A stretch of DNA of 26,401 bases from JACPTG01 sp964504135 (GTDB taxonomy: Archaea; Nanobdellota; Nanobdellia; Woesearchaeales; UBA10216). Each line of letters starts with the position of its first letter. The first letter of the stretch is position 1. Location: contig CAZDCW010000019.1 in NCBI GenBank assembly GCA_964504135.1, forward strand, positions 1 to 26,401. The letters are read 5' to 3'. Shown here one piece after another: positions 1-7,631 of the stretch. Below the pieces are notes generated by a model, which saw nothing but the letters and a program-made list of their open reading frames with translations, was not told where the DNA came from and did not search any database. A program made the position numbers and the translations under genes.

Positions 1-67
1 CCACAGAATATATGACCCATTCCCGAGAATAACTTCAGAACACTAAAGAATTACAACTTTCCGCTAA

Positions 68-75
68 CTTTATAA
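68..75 (+). promoter_or_regulatory. TATA box for the 5S rRNA gene
   Basis: CTTTATAA lies about 27 bases before the first base of the predicted 5S rRNA. That is the usual archaeal TATA-to-start distance and agrees with the 5' end set independently by helix I pairing. The preceding bases 1-67 hold no gene or clear signal that I can see. Confidence 0.7.
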
Positions 76-97
76 GCCAGGCCTTCCTCCCGTCAGT

Positions 98-218
98 TGA
101 TGAACGGCCATGGCCGCCCGGAAATACCTGATCCCTTTCCGAACTCAGCAGTCAAGCGGGCGCACGTTCCAGGCAGTACTGCATTTTCATGCGGGAACCC
201 AGGTTCGCTGTTCATCAC
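98..218 (+). rRNA. rrf: 5S ribosomal RNA
   Basis: This is an approximately 121-nt gene with recognisable 5S features. The conserved CCGAACTCAGCAGTCAAGC block is at about 139-157, and AGTACTGC...GCGGGAACC at about 175-199 forms the helix IV/V region. The ends are set by helix I: TGATGAAC at 98-105 pairs perfectly with GTTCATCA at 210-217. A TATA box sits 27 bases upstream and a short T-tract follows. No 16S or 23S gene is visible beside it, so it appears to be a stand-alone gene, a common arrangement in several archaeal groups. Its 3' end overlaps the stop codon of the convergent gene by about three bases. The 3' end could differ by one or two bases. Confidence 0.9.
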
Positions 219-1015
219 TTTTTAATCCTGTTTAGGTCTTCAATGCTGTGCAGGTGTATTTCCTTCTCTGAGCTTACGTGTCCTTGGAGGAGCCCTTTTG
301 CGGCCAGTTTTGGGAATACGTCGTACTCAAGGCTGGCTCCCTGCTGGTCAAGAAGCTCTTCAGATGCGGCGATTATGGGTGAGAATACAAGGTGTATGTC
401 TGACCTTTTTGGTTTCTGTACGAATTCAAGCACCTTGTTGCCCTCCATTTTCACAGTTCCCTTTTCCTCTGGCTTTGCAGAGGTGGTGAGCATTATTGTG
501 GCTATTGAGTTGCTTCTGGCGTGCTGGCTCCAGAGCTCTTCAATGTTGACTTTGTCAAATAGTATGTCTCCGTACACGGCCAGGAAGCCTGTCCGCAGCT
601 TGCCCTTGACCAGTCTGAGTGTTGAGGCTGTCCCGCTGGAGCTTTTCTCCTCTATGTAATGCATTTTTACTCCGTGGCCGCTTCCGTCCTTTAGTATGTT
701 AAATGCCTGGGTTAGTATCTTGTGCCTGGCTATGTAGTATATTTCCTTGAAGCCGTTTTCCCTTAGCTTTGCCACAGCCTTTTCTGCCACGGTCGCCTTT
801 CCCATGTTTGCCGTGGGGCTGTATGCTCCGGGAGCCAGTTCCAGTTCCCTTTCATCCCCTCCTGCCAGTATTACCGCTGTCCGGTGGCCGCCCAGCGAGC
901 TTTTCACAAGGTACTCTATTGCCTGGCTCCTGTTTCTTATGAGCAGGTTGTCTATGAGGCTGTCTATGTCCCTTAGTATTTTCTCATCCATTGTTATGCT
1001 TATCTTCTGTTTCAT
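215..1015 (-). CDS. RHH DNA-binding domain fused to a degenerate sugar nucleotidyltransferase domain (first copy)
   Basis: The 266-residue protein has two parts. Residues 1-42 look like a ribbon-helix-helix domain (strand KISITM, then helices ending in RSQAIEYLVKSSL). Residues 46-266 resemble sugar-1-phosphate nucleotidyltransferases: LAGG at 50-53, GTA at 128-130, a GD pair at 149-150 and FVQKPK at 198-203. Key catalytic features are missing. The GTR loop after LAGG is absent, the PKP lysine is absent, and the second metal-binding Asp (WFDIGS in the active neighbour at 2365) aligns with His254. I infer a transcriptional regulator whose enzyme-like domain senses a nucleotide, sugar phosphate or NDP-sugar. 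It is divergent from the UDP-sugar operon across a 54-base gap holding candidate operators. A very weak catalyst that binds DNA is also possible. Fold assignment is fairly sure; function is inferred. Confidence 0.8.
   Translation of the reverse strand: MKQKISITMDEKILRDIDSLIDNLLIRNRSQAIEYLVKSSLGGHRTAVILAGGDERELELAPGAYSPTANMGKATVAEKAVAKLRENGFKEIYYIARHKILTQAFNILKDGSGHGVKMHYIEEKSSSGTASTLRLVKGKLRTGFLAVYGDILFDKVNIEELWSQHARSNSIATIMLTTSAKPEEKGTVKMEGNKVLEFVQKPKRSDIHLVFSPIIAASEELLDQQGASLEYDVFPKLAAKGLLQGHVSSEKEIHLHSIEDLNRIKK
219..223 (+). terminator. T-tract terminator after 5S rRNA
   Basis: A run of five T follows the 3' strand of 5S helix I directly. Archaeal RNA polymerase commonly stops at such U-tracts without needing a hairpin. 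It lies inside the 3' end of the convergent coding region. Confidence 0.5.
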
Positions 1016-1053
1016 CCTATAAGGTAGGATAAAGGTAAGATATTTATACCTTT
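1014..1053. promoter_or_regulatory. Candidate operator cluster and shared TATA box between RHH-nucleotidyltransferase 1 and ugd
   Basis: ATCCTA (1014-1019) and TAGGAT (1025-1030) are perfect inverted arms with a 5-base spacer, covering the start region of the minus gene. AAAGGTA (1031-1037) and TACCTTT (1047-1053) are a second inverted pair flanking the TATA box. AAGGTA also occurs at 1021-1026. TATTTATA at 1041-1048 is centred 25.5 bases from the plus start at 1070 and 29.5 bases from the minus start at 1015, so one box could serve both directions. RHH proteins bind tandem or inverted short half-sites like these. Binding is inferred, not shown. Confidence 0.5.
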
Positions 1054-1069
1054 CGGGCTTCCCGGCCTC

Positions 1070-2368
1070 ATGAGGATTTCAGTCATAGGCTGCGGTTACG
1101 TGGGTCTTGTCACAGGCGCCTGCCTGGCTAACCTTGGGAATGAGGTAACCTGCATGGATATTGACAGGGAGAGGGTTGAAAAGCTTAATCAGGGCATCCT
1201 GCCTTTCTATGAGCCTGGCCTGAGGGACCTTGTTGAGCTTAATTCACGCGAGGGCCGCTTGAAGTTTACAGTGGACGTAAGGCGGGCTGTCCATGATTCT
1301 GACATAATATTCATTGCTGTCAACACGCCTTCTGCTGCGGACGGCTCTGGCGACATGTCTTATGTGCTTGCCGCAGCCCGGGAAATCGGAGCTGCCATGG
1401 ATAGCTATAAGGTGGTGGTTGTGAAGAGCACTGTTCCTGTTGGCTCTTCCTCTAAAATCAGGGAGTCCATATCTGCAAGCCAGAGGTCAAGGCTTGCCTT
1501 TGATGTTGTTTCCAATCCGGAGTTTTTGAGGGAGGGCGAGGCGGTCCACGACTTTATGCTGCCTGACCGCGTGATTATAGGTGCTGAGAGTGAGGCTGCG
1601 AAGAAGATTATGATGGACATTTACAAGCCTATCGAGAGGACTGGCAGGCCGATAATGGTTACCGACATAAACACTGCTGAGCTTGTCAAGTATGTGAGCA
1701 ATGCCATGCTGGCCACCAGGATTTCGTTTATGAATGAGGTTTCAAGGCTTTGCGAGGCTGTGGGCGCGGATGTTAAGGTCGTTGCAAAGGGCATTGGCCT
1801 GGACAGCAGGATTGGGCCCCGCTTTCTGCAGGCAGGTGCTGGTTACGGTGGTAGCTGTTTCCCTAAGGATGTCAGGGCTCTTGTTCACATGCTGAAGTCC
1901 AGGAACCTCCCGTCCGGGATTCTTGAGGGAGTGGACAGGATGAATGAGCTGCAGAAGGCTTATGTGGCGAGAAAAGTCCTTGGCGTTCTCGGTGATCCAA
2001 AAGGGAAAAAGGTTGCTGTCTGGGGGCTTTCGTTCAAGCCGAAGACTGATGATATGCGCGAGGCGTCATCGATTGTGATTATCAATGAGTTGCAGAGGCA
2101 TGGCGTTCAAGTCGCGGTTTTTGACCCTGTTGCCATGAATAATGCCAGGAAGCTGCTGAAGAATGTTGAGTACGCCTCAAACCCTTATGAGGCTGCGAAG
2201 GCCGCGGATTGCATCGTTGTGGTTACTGAGTGGGATGAGTTTAGGGAGCTTGACCGGGTTCGCCTGAAGTCGCTTATGAATTCCCCGAACATCGTTGATG
2301 CTCGGAACATTTATGAGCCTGATGAGATGAGGGCCCACGGTTTTGTTTATGTGGGTATTGGAAGATGA
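1070..2368 (+). CDS. ugd: UDP-glucose 6-dehydrogenase
   Basis: This enzyme oxidises UDP-glucose to UDP-glucuronate with two NAD+. The 432 residues match the usual length. An N-terminal Rossmann motif is at 7-12 (GCGYVG), followed by NTPS, the KSTVPVG segment and NPEFLREGEA. The catalytic segment GYGGSCFPKD carries the nucleophilic Cys263, and a C-terminal UDP-binding domain follows. The ATG at 1070 is chosen because the TATA box lies 25.5 bases upstream, giving a leaderless transcript. It is the first gene of a three-gene operon and its stop overlaps the next start by four bases. A GDP-mannose dehydrogenase is the main alternative, but the downstream UDP-glucuronate decarboxylase favours UDP-glucose. 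Confidence 0.93.
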   Translation: MRISVIGCGYVGLVTGACLANLGNEVTCMDIDRERVEKLNQGILPFYEPGLRDLVELNSREGRLKFTVDVRRAVHDSDIIFIAVNTPSAADGSGDMSYVLAAAREIGAAMDSYKVVVVKSTVPVGSSSKIRESISASQRSRLAFDVVSNPEFLREGEAVHDFMLPDRVIIGAESEAAKKIMMDIYKPIERTGRPIMVTDINTAELVKYVSNAMLATRISFMNEVSRLCEAVGADVKVVAKGIGLDSRIGPRFLQAGAGYGGSCFPKDVRALVHMLKSRNLPSGILEGVDRMNELQKAYVARKVLGVLGDPKGKKVAVWGLSFKPKTDDMREASSIVIINELQRHGVQVAVFDPVAMNNARKLLKNVEYASNPYEAAKAADCIVVVTEWDEFRELDRVRLKSLMNSPNIVDARNIYEPDEMRAHGFVYVGIGR

Positions 2369-3105
2369 AGGCGATTGTTCTCGCCGCAGGTTATGGCACC
2401 CGCCTGCACCCAATAACCGAGTCAACCCCGAAGCCGCTGATACCTGTTGCAGGGAAGCCTCTTATCGAGCATATTTTGCTTAGGATTTCCGAGTTGCCCC
2501 GGGTTGAGGAGATTGTTGTGGTGACCAATGAGAAATACCACAGGAGCTTTCTTGATTGGGTTGCGGGCTACACTTCGCCAATTCCCCTGGTTGTGCTCAA
2601 TGATGGCTCAAGGTCCAATGATGACCGGCTTGGCGCGATAGGCGACATAGATTTTGCGGTCAAGTCGGCTAATGTCAATGATGACGTGCTCGTTATTGCA
2701 GGGGACAATCTTTTTGATTTCAGCCTTGTTGACCTTTTCAGGTTTTTCAGGTCCAGGGCCGCCTCTGTTGTAGCCCTGCATGACTTGAAGGATCCCTCTA
2801 AAGCCTCTGGCAGGTATGGTGTTGCGTCGGTTGACAGCGAATTCAGGATTGTTGGTTTTGAGGAGAAGCCCGCCAGGCCAAAAAGTTCGCTGGCAAGCAC
2901 TGCATGCTATTTTTTCACAAGGGAGGACCTGGCAGAGCTTGAGAAATGCATCCGCGAGAACAGGAAGCCCGACAATCTGGGCGACTTCATAAAATGGCTT
3001 TCATCAAGAAAGCACATTTACGGCTTTGTCTTTTCAGAGAGGTGGTTTGACATCGGGAGCCATGACCAGCTTAGGGAGGCGGAGGAGCATTGGCGCAGAC
3101 GGTAG
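2365..3105 (+). CDS. Sugar-1-phosphate nucleotidyltransferase (probable UTP- or dTTP-glucose-1-phosphate type)
   Basis: This enzyme transfers a nucleotidyl group from an NTP to a sugar 1-phosphate; in this operon the likely product is UDP-glucose for the dehydrogenase upstream. The catalytic set is intact: LAAGYGTRL at 6-14, PKP at 22-24, the first metal Asp114 in AGDN, FEEKP at 166-170 and the second metal Asp230 in WFDIGS. At 246 residues it is a compact RmlA-like form without extra C-terminal domains. The start overlaps ugd by an ATGA. Base specificity (UTP or dTTP) cannot be read from sequence. It is a useful intact reference for the two degenerate RHH-fused copies. Confidence 0.88.
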   Translation: MKAIVLAAGYGTRLHPITESTPKPLIPVAGKPLIEHILLRISELPRVEEIVVVTNEKYHRSFLDWVAGYTSPIPLVVLNDGSRSNDDRLGAIGDIDFAVKSANVNDDVLVIAGDNLFDFSLVDLFRFFRSRAASVVALHDLKDPSKASGRYGVASVDSEFRIVGFEEKPARPKSSLASTACYFFTREDLAELEKCIRENRKPDNLGDFIKWLSSRKHIYGFVFSERWFDIGSHDQLREAEEHWRRR

Positions 3106-4028
3106 TGATTACTGGCGGCGCGGGTTTTATCGGCAGGCATCTCTGCGCTGCGCTTCTGGGCCGCGGCTTTAGGGTGGTGTGCGTTGATAATCTCATAACA
3201 GGCTCCCTTTCGAATATCAGTGAGTTTGTGGGCAATTCAAATTTTGAGTTTGTAAACCACAATGTCGTCCAAAGGATTGATTACAGGGATAAGGTTGACT
3301 TTGTCCTGCATTTTGCCAGCCCTGCCAGCCCTGTGGACTATATGCGTTATCCGATTCCAACTTTGAAGGTTGGGGCGATGGGCACTCATAATGCTCTGGG
3401 CCTGGCGAAGAAGAACGACGCTGTTTTCCTGCTCGCCTCAACAAGCGAGGTTTACGGCGACCCGCTTGTCCATCCGCAGCATGAGTCTTACTGGGGGAAC
3501 GTCAATCCGGTTGGCCCCCGGGGCGTTTATGACGAGGCCAAGAGGTTTGCTGAGGCAATTGCCATGGCTTATCATCGCACCCATGGGATTGATACCAAGA
3601 TTGCGAGGATTTTCAACACCTTTGGCCCTCATATGCGTCTTAGTGACGGCCGCGCTGTTCCAAACTTCATAGGCCAGGCCCTGGCCAGTGAGCCTTTGAC
3701 TGTTTATGGTGACGGTAGCCATACGAGGAGCTTCTGCTTTATTTCCGATTTGGTGGATGGCATAGTCAGGCTTATGCTTTCCAGGATTAATGAGCCTGTA
3801 AACCTTGGCAACCCTGACGAGCATTCAATTCTTGAGTTCGCAAGGCTTATCATTGAGATGACCGGGAGCAGGAGCAGGATAGTCTTCAAGGACCTTCCCC
3901 CGGATGACCCCAGGACCAGGCGGCCTGACATAACGCGGGCAAGGCAGCTTCTGGGCTGGAGCCCGAGGGTCAGTCTTGAGGACGGCCTGAGGATGACAAT
4001 AGACTGGTTCCAGCAGCAAAGGCAGTGA
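3090..4028 (+). CDS. uxs: UDP-glucuronate decarboxylase (UDP-xylose synthase)
   Basis: This enzyme converts UDP-glucuronate to UDP-xylose (or the 4-keto intermediate) with bound NAD+. The family signature is clear: TGGAGFIG at 8-15, SPASPVDY at 77-84, TSEVYGDP with Glu120, GNVNPVGPR near 136-144, and the catalytic Tyr147/Lys151 pair in YDEAKR. The 312-residue length is typical. A TTG start at 3090 is chosen because GGAGG at 3081-3085 is well placed and the alternative GTG at 3105 would remove part of the first Rossmann strand. It overlaps the previous gene by 16 bases and completes a glucose-1-phosphate to UDP-xylose route. Confidence 0.9.
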   Translation: MAQTVVITGGAGFIGRHLCAALLGRGFRVVCVDNLITGSLSNISEFVGNSNFEFVNHNVVQRIDYRDKVDFVLHFASPASPVDYMRYPIPTLKVGAMGTHNALGLAKKNDAVFLLASTSEVYGDPLVHPQHESYWGNVNPVGPRGVYDEAKRFAEAIAMAYHRTHGIDTKIARIFNTFGPHMRLSDGRAVPNFIGQALASEPLTVYGDGSHTRSFCFISDLVDGIVRLMLSRINEPVNLGNPDEHSILEFARLIIEMTGSRSRIVFKDLPPDDPRTRRPDITRARQLLGWSPRVSLEDGLRMTIDWFQQQRQ

Positions 4029-4084
4029 TTTTTTTTTGCGTTTACATGTTTGCTTTTGTTTCTTCTGGGCATTGCCTTTTTTTT
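4029..4084 (+). terminator. Paired T-tracts ending the UDP-sugar operon
   Basis: A run of nine T (4029-4037) directly follows the stop codon and a second run of eight T lies at 4077-4084, matching archaeal U-tract termination. The rest of the gap up to 4197 shows no gene or structured element that I can support. Confidence 0.6.
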
Positions 4085-4197
4085 GTCGGAGTGCGGCCCA
4101 TTCCGAGCAATCTGCCACTTAGCTGCTCAAATAAATACAGGGCCGGAAGCGACACCACTATTTTTTAATGCCATGTGCACCCGGAATTAAGGTGAAC

Positions 4198-5064
4198 TTA
4201 TGCTAGGAGGACTGCCGCAGCTATGCATGAGCCTATTCCTATTACCTTCTCCCTGTTCAGCTTTTCGCCGTAAATCCATATGGCGAGGCCGAGGGTCACT
4301 GCTATTCCGATTCCAATGAGCGGGAATATCACCATTGCCTTGCCTTGTGTAAGGGCTGTCAGCAGGAGATAGTAGGATATGAAGTTCACTATTCCAATGA
4401 TTATTCCAAGTCTTATGGCGCCCGGGTTTCTGGCCAGCTCCCTTATCGGCCTTTCCTCCCTGTTTACGAGTTTCTGCAATCCAAGCGCGAGTGCAAAGCT
4501 GGCCAGGTACGAGAAGAATATGAAGCTCATGATGTCTCCTGATGCTGCGGCTGATTTTCCTATCAGGTTGTTGAAGCTGGTTGAGGCTGCTGCTGCTCCT
4601 GCGAAAACAAGTCCCAGCCCTATGCCCCTGAATTTCTTTGTTTCATGCCGATGCGCATGAGTGAGGGTTACCACTGCGAATGTGGCGAGTGTAAGCCCGA
4701 TTAGCTGGGTTATGGTTATCCTCTCCCTGAATATGAAGTATGCGAGCAGCGGCGTCAGCGCAACATACATCTTTGATATTGGCGCCGCGACTGTCGCAGG
4801 GCTGAACCTGTAGCTTTCTATCTTGCATATGTTCGCCAGGAGGTATGTGATTGCATTGGCCAGCACAAACAGCAGGAAGTATGGCCCGGACACGCCAGCA
4901 TCTGACAGCAGGTAGAATATGCCTGATATTGCCGCCACAGTAAGCATGAATACTGTGTTTACCCTTATGCTGTTGTACCCGTTCTCAGCAGCCACCTTGA
5001 ACAGGAAGTGCTGCACCCCGTATCCAATCATTGCCGCCAGCGCCAGGATGAACCATGGTTCCAT
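4198..5064 (-). CDS. EamA/DMT-family membrane transporter
   Basis: The 288-residue protein consists almost entirely of hydrophobic helices, about ten by eye, in the two-repeat pattern of EamA (drug/metabolite transporter) proteins. A conserved Glu sits in YFIFRERI, at the end of the first repeat, and again in IWIYGEKL, at the end of the second. It should lie in the cytoplasmic membrane. Substrates of this family vary widely. In this glycan context a nucleotide sugar, lipid-linked sugar or sugar precursor is plausible but not demonstrable. It is convergent with the UDP-sugar operon and divergent from the gene at 5160. The ATG is supported by a TATA box 28 bases upstream on the minus strand. 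Confidence 0.88.
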   Translation of the reverse strand: MEPWFILALAAMIGYGVQHFLFKVAAENGYNSIRVNTVFMLTVAAISGIFYLLSDAGVSGPYFLLFVLANAITYLLANICKIESYRFSPATVAAPISKMYVALTPLLAYFIFRERITITQLIGLTLATFAVVTLTHAHRHETKKFRGIGLGLVFAGAAAASTSFNNLIGKSAAASGDIMSFIFFSYLASFALALGLQKLVNREERPIRELARNPGAIRLGIIIGIVNFISYYLLLTALTQGKAMVIFPLIGIGIAVTLGLAIWIYGEKLNREKVIGIGSCIAAAVLLA

Positions 5065-5088
5065 TTTTTCCAGAAGCCAGGGCCATGG

Positions 5089-5095
5089 TTATAAA
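5089..5095 (-). promoter_or_regulatory. TATA box for the EamA transporter
   Basis: TTTATAA on the minus strand is centred 28 bases before the ATG at 5064, so the transcript is predicted to be leaderless. Confidence 0.65.
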
Positions 5096-5129
5096 CCTTG
5101 CCCTGCCCCGAAAGTGCCTGGGAAAAAGC

Positions 5130-5138
5130 TTTTTATTT
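5130..5138 (+). promoter_or_regulatory. TATA box for the orphan membrane protein gene
   Basis: TTTTTATTT is centred 26 bases before the ATG at 5160. It is a weaker box than most in the window and overlaps a short A5-GC-T5 palindrome at 5123-5134. Confidence 0.5.
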
Positions 5139-5159
5139 GCCTAAGGGTTCCCTTTTTCT

Positions 5160-6626
5160 ATGGGCAATGTTTTTGATTTACATCCTGCTGAGGCAGTTCG
5201 GCATCTTTCAAATTACCTGGCAGACCCGGGTATGCCTGCACGCGTAAATCCCAGGCTTACTCGTGAAGGCGAAGTTCTTGATGACTTGGTGGAAAACCTG
5301 GCCAGGGGAGGCGATTTTACTCCTGCCCGGATCAGGAATCTTAAGGGCAAGCTTGAGCAGCTCGGGCCGAAGTGGGAGCAGCTGCGGTTGGACAGGAGAT
5401 ACCTGGCTTGCCTGGTTGATCACGTTGCTTCGCTTGAGTTGCAGGGCTCAGGAGCGCCAGCGCACCTTCAGTCCGTTGGCCAAAGCAATGCGCCCTTGGC
5501 CATTTCACCTTCGTATAAGCCCTCTGATAAGGCTGTGGCATCCGACGGCTTGGGGGCTGCTGAAAGGATAACTCCGAAGAGGAGAGCTGTGCTAGCCAGG
5601 GCTGGCAATCCCACCTTTTTCCAGCGGCATTTTGGTGCGGCGGCAATTACAGTTGCTGCCCTTGGCGGCCTTGCCGCAGGCGTGGCGGTTTTATATGCGC
5701 TCTCAGGGAGGCCAGAAATGCAGGTTCCGTCAGCCTCGGGTGGTGGCGGTGTTGGGGCAGTGTCCGGCCCGGTGGATGTCACGGATTATGACAGTTTGTA
5801 TTCTGCTGCTGTTCAGGCAGGGGATTCGGTGGAGGCCTTTAAGGTTGCAAAGCGTTCCAACTCTATCATCTTAAGGCAGCAGTTTCTGGATGACTTGGTT
5901 GAGTTTAGGGGTGATGAGTTTTCTGCTGTGAGACGCGCATTCTATTATGCGCCTGGCCGGGAGAGGGAGCTTGAGGAGCTAATGGTTCGTGCAAATATCG
6001 GGAACGGTTTCAGTGAGTCGGAAGCGCGCAGTAAGGTTGTTTTGCCAATCACCGCTCCTGGAGTTGCAACGCTGCAGGTTTATAATCCTTCTAAGCCTTG
6101 GTTCAGTGGCCAGGGCAGGTTTGTTGTGGTGGCTCTGCCAGGGCTTTTCGAGGGTGATCCTTATGAACACAGTCTTCTTTTCAATGCTGCTGCCCTGCAT
6201 GCCAGGGATTTAAGGGATGGCCTTTATGTTGGGGGAAACTTGGTTGTTGGCTCATCTGACGTTGCGAGCGGGAGGATAGGGTACGATGTGGCGGATTCTT
6301 TGGCCTCTCTTCGCCACTTTTATCGCCGGTTGGTGTCATACATCGGATTTGACCTTTATGCTGAGCGTCTTCCGAGGCAGCTGCCCAGGCCTTTGGTAAG
6401 CGCTGATTCCATTTATGCCGCGGCACAGCACTATTCTCTGGCTAGGGATAATCTGCTGAATATGCGGCTGAATGGCGATGAAAGCCTTGCCCTGCGCAGG
6501 CACCTTGAGATTTATGACAGCAGCCTTAGTGTTGGGCTGGTTCGGACCGCTGCATACCCGGTTTACAGGATTTTTATTCGCGGCGACAGCAACCTTTCAA
6601 TGGATGTCTCCCCTGCCCCGAGGTAG
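5160..6626 (+). CDS. Hypothetical single-pass membrane protein
   Basis: I do not recognise a family for this 488-residue protein. Residues 1-157 are a soluble, fairly charged region. A single hydrophobic helix at about 159-181 is rich in Ala and Gly and is followed by a Gly-rich linker (about 191-203). A larger mixed domain follows (about 205-488) with many aromatic residues and several predicted helices; no catalytic motif stands out. The long N-terminal part and the single internal helix suggest a bitopic membrane protein. The start is supported by the TATA spacing. It sits alone between the transporter and the GDP-rhamnose operon, with codon use like its neighbours. A role in the surface-glycan system is guilt by association only. 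Confidence 0.75.
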   Translation: MGNVFDLHPAEAVRHLSNYLADPGMPARVNPRLTREGEVLDDLVENLARGGDFTPARIRNLKGKLEQLGPKWEQLRLDRRYLACLVDHVASLELQGSGAPAHLQSVGQSNAPLAISPSYKPSDKAVASDGLGAAERITPKRRAVLARAGNPTFFQRHFGAAAITVAALGGLAAGVAVLYALSGRPEMQVPSASGGGGVGAVSGPVDVTDYDSLYSAAVQAGDSVEAFKVAKRSNSIILRQQFLDDLVEFRGDEFSAVRRAFYYAPGRERELEELMVRANIGNGFSESEARSKVVLPITAPGVATLQVYNPSKPWFSGQGRFVVVALPGLFEGDPYEHSLLFNAAALHARDLRDGLYVGGNLVVGSSDVASGRIGYDVADSLASLRHFYRRLVSYIGFDLYAERLPRQLPRPLVSADSIYAAAQHYSLARDNLLNMRLNGDESLALRRHLEIYDSSLSVGLVRTAAYPVYRIFIRGDSNLSMDVSPAPR

Positions 6627-6634
6627 TCTCAAAC

Positions 6635-6642
6635 TTTATATA
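6635..6642 (+). promoter_or_regulatory. TATA box for the gmd-rmd operon
   Basis: TTTATATA is centred 27.5 bases before the gmd ATG at 6666, predicting a leaderless transcript. Directly downstream are two copies of ACCTTCC (6645-6651 and 6653-6659), eight bases apart, inside the promoter-start interval. Confidence 0.7.
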
Positions 6643-6665
6643 TTACCTTCCAACCTTCCCCATTA

Positions 6666-7631
6666 ATGGAAAAGCGCCGCGCACTTATTACAGGAGTCAC
6701 CGGCCAGGACGGCTCCTTCCTTGCAGAGCTTCTGCTCTCAAAGGGCTATGAAGTCTATGGCATGGTCCGGCGGTCAAGCACTGAGAAGATGGAGAGGATT
6801 GAGCACCTCCGCTCTCAGCTTAACCTTGTCCAGGGTGACCTGCTTGACCAGTCGTCGCTTATTGAGGCGCTGAAGGCTTCAAGGCCCAGTGAGGTCTATA
6901 ATCTGGCTGCCCAGAGCTTTGTGCCCACTTCCTGGAACCAGCCTGTTTTGACTGGAGAGTTTACCGCGTTGGGCGTTACAAGGATGCTTGAGGCAATCAG
7001 GAAGGTTGATGACAGCATTAAGTTTTACCAGGCGAGCTCAAGCGAGATGTTCGGAAAGGTCAGGGAAACCCCCCAGTCTGAGGCAACCCCTTTTTATCCA
7101 AGAAGCCCTTATGGCGTTGCCAAGGCGTATGGCCATTTCATTACTGTGAATTACCGCGAGTCTTATGGCCTGTTTGCGTGTTCTGGCATATTGTTCAACC
7201 ACGAGTCAGCCCGTCGCGGCCTTGAGTTTGTCACCAGGAAGATTTCAGATGGCGTGGCAAGGATTAAGCTTGGCCTTGCGAAGGAGCTTCGGCTTGGGAA
7301 TCTGGATGCCCGGCGTGACTGGGGTTTCGCCGGTGATTATGTTGAGGCCATGTGGCTGATGCTCCAGCAGGCGAAGGCGGACGATTACGTTATCGGCACT
7401 GGGGAGAGCCATTCTGTGCGGGATTTTTGCGAGGCCGCCTTCAGCCATGTCGGGTTTGACTATAAGGATTATGTTAAGGTTGACAAGTCTTTCATGAGGC
7501 CTGCTGAGGTGGACCTTCTTGTGGCTGATTCCTCAAAGGCCAGGCGTGTGCTTGGCTGGAGTTCCAAGGTTAATTTCCGGGAGCTTGTCAGGATGATGGT
7601 TGAGCATGACCTGGCTCGCCTTAAAAGATGA
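6666..7631 (+). CDS. gmd: GDP-mannose 4,6-dehydratase
   Basis: This enzyme converts GDP-D-mannose to GDP-4-keto-6-deoxy-D-mannose. Family marks are GVTGQDGSFLAELLL near the N-terminus, RRSS in the cofactor loop, NLAAQSFVPTSW, the catalytic SSSEMFG with Tyr and Lys in YGVAKAYGHF, GILFNHESARRG, and LDARRDWGFAGDYVEAMW. At 321 residues it is slightly shorter than many bacterial forms. It heads a two-gene operon with the reductase downstream, joined by an ATGA overlap. Its product is also the substrate of the perosamine-synthase-like aminotransferase at 18330. No GDP-mannose-forming gene is in the window, so the precursor must come from elsewhere. Confidence 0.95.
   Translation: MEKRRALITGVTGQDGSFLAELLLSKGYEVYGMVRRSSTEKMERIEHLRSQLNLVQGDLLDQSSLIEALKASRPSEVYNLAAQSFVPTSWNQPVLTGEFTALGVTRMLEAIRKVDDSIKFYQASSSEMFGKVRETPQSEATPFYPRSPYGVAKAYGHFITVNYRESYGLFACSGILFNHESARRGLEFVTRKISDGVARIKLGLAKELRLGNLDARRDWGFAGDYVEAMWLMLQQAKADDYVIGTGESHSVRDFCEAAFSHVGFDYKDYVKVDKSFMRPAEVDLLVADSSKARRVLGWSSKVNFRELVRMMVEHDLARLKR

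Noticed and set aside
189..659. Plus-strand open frame of 156 codons
   Set aside because: It lies fully antisense to the RHH-nucleotidyltransferase gene, overlaps the 5S 3' end, and has no family resemblance or promoter.
5123..5134. A5-GC-T5 palindrome upstream of the orphan membrane protein gene
   Set aside because: It overlaps the TATA region and is a simple A/T run symmetry, too weak to call an operator.
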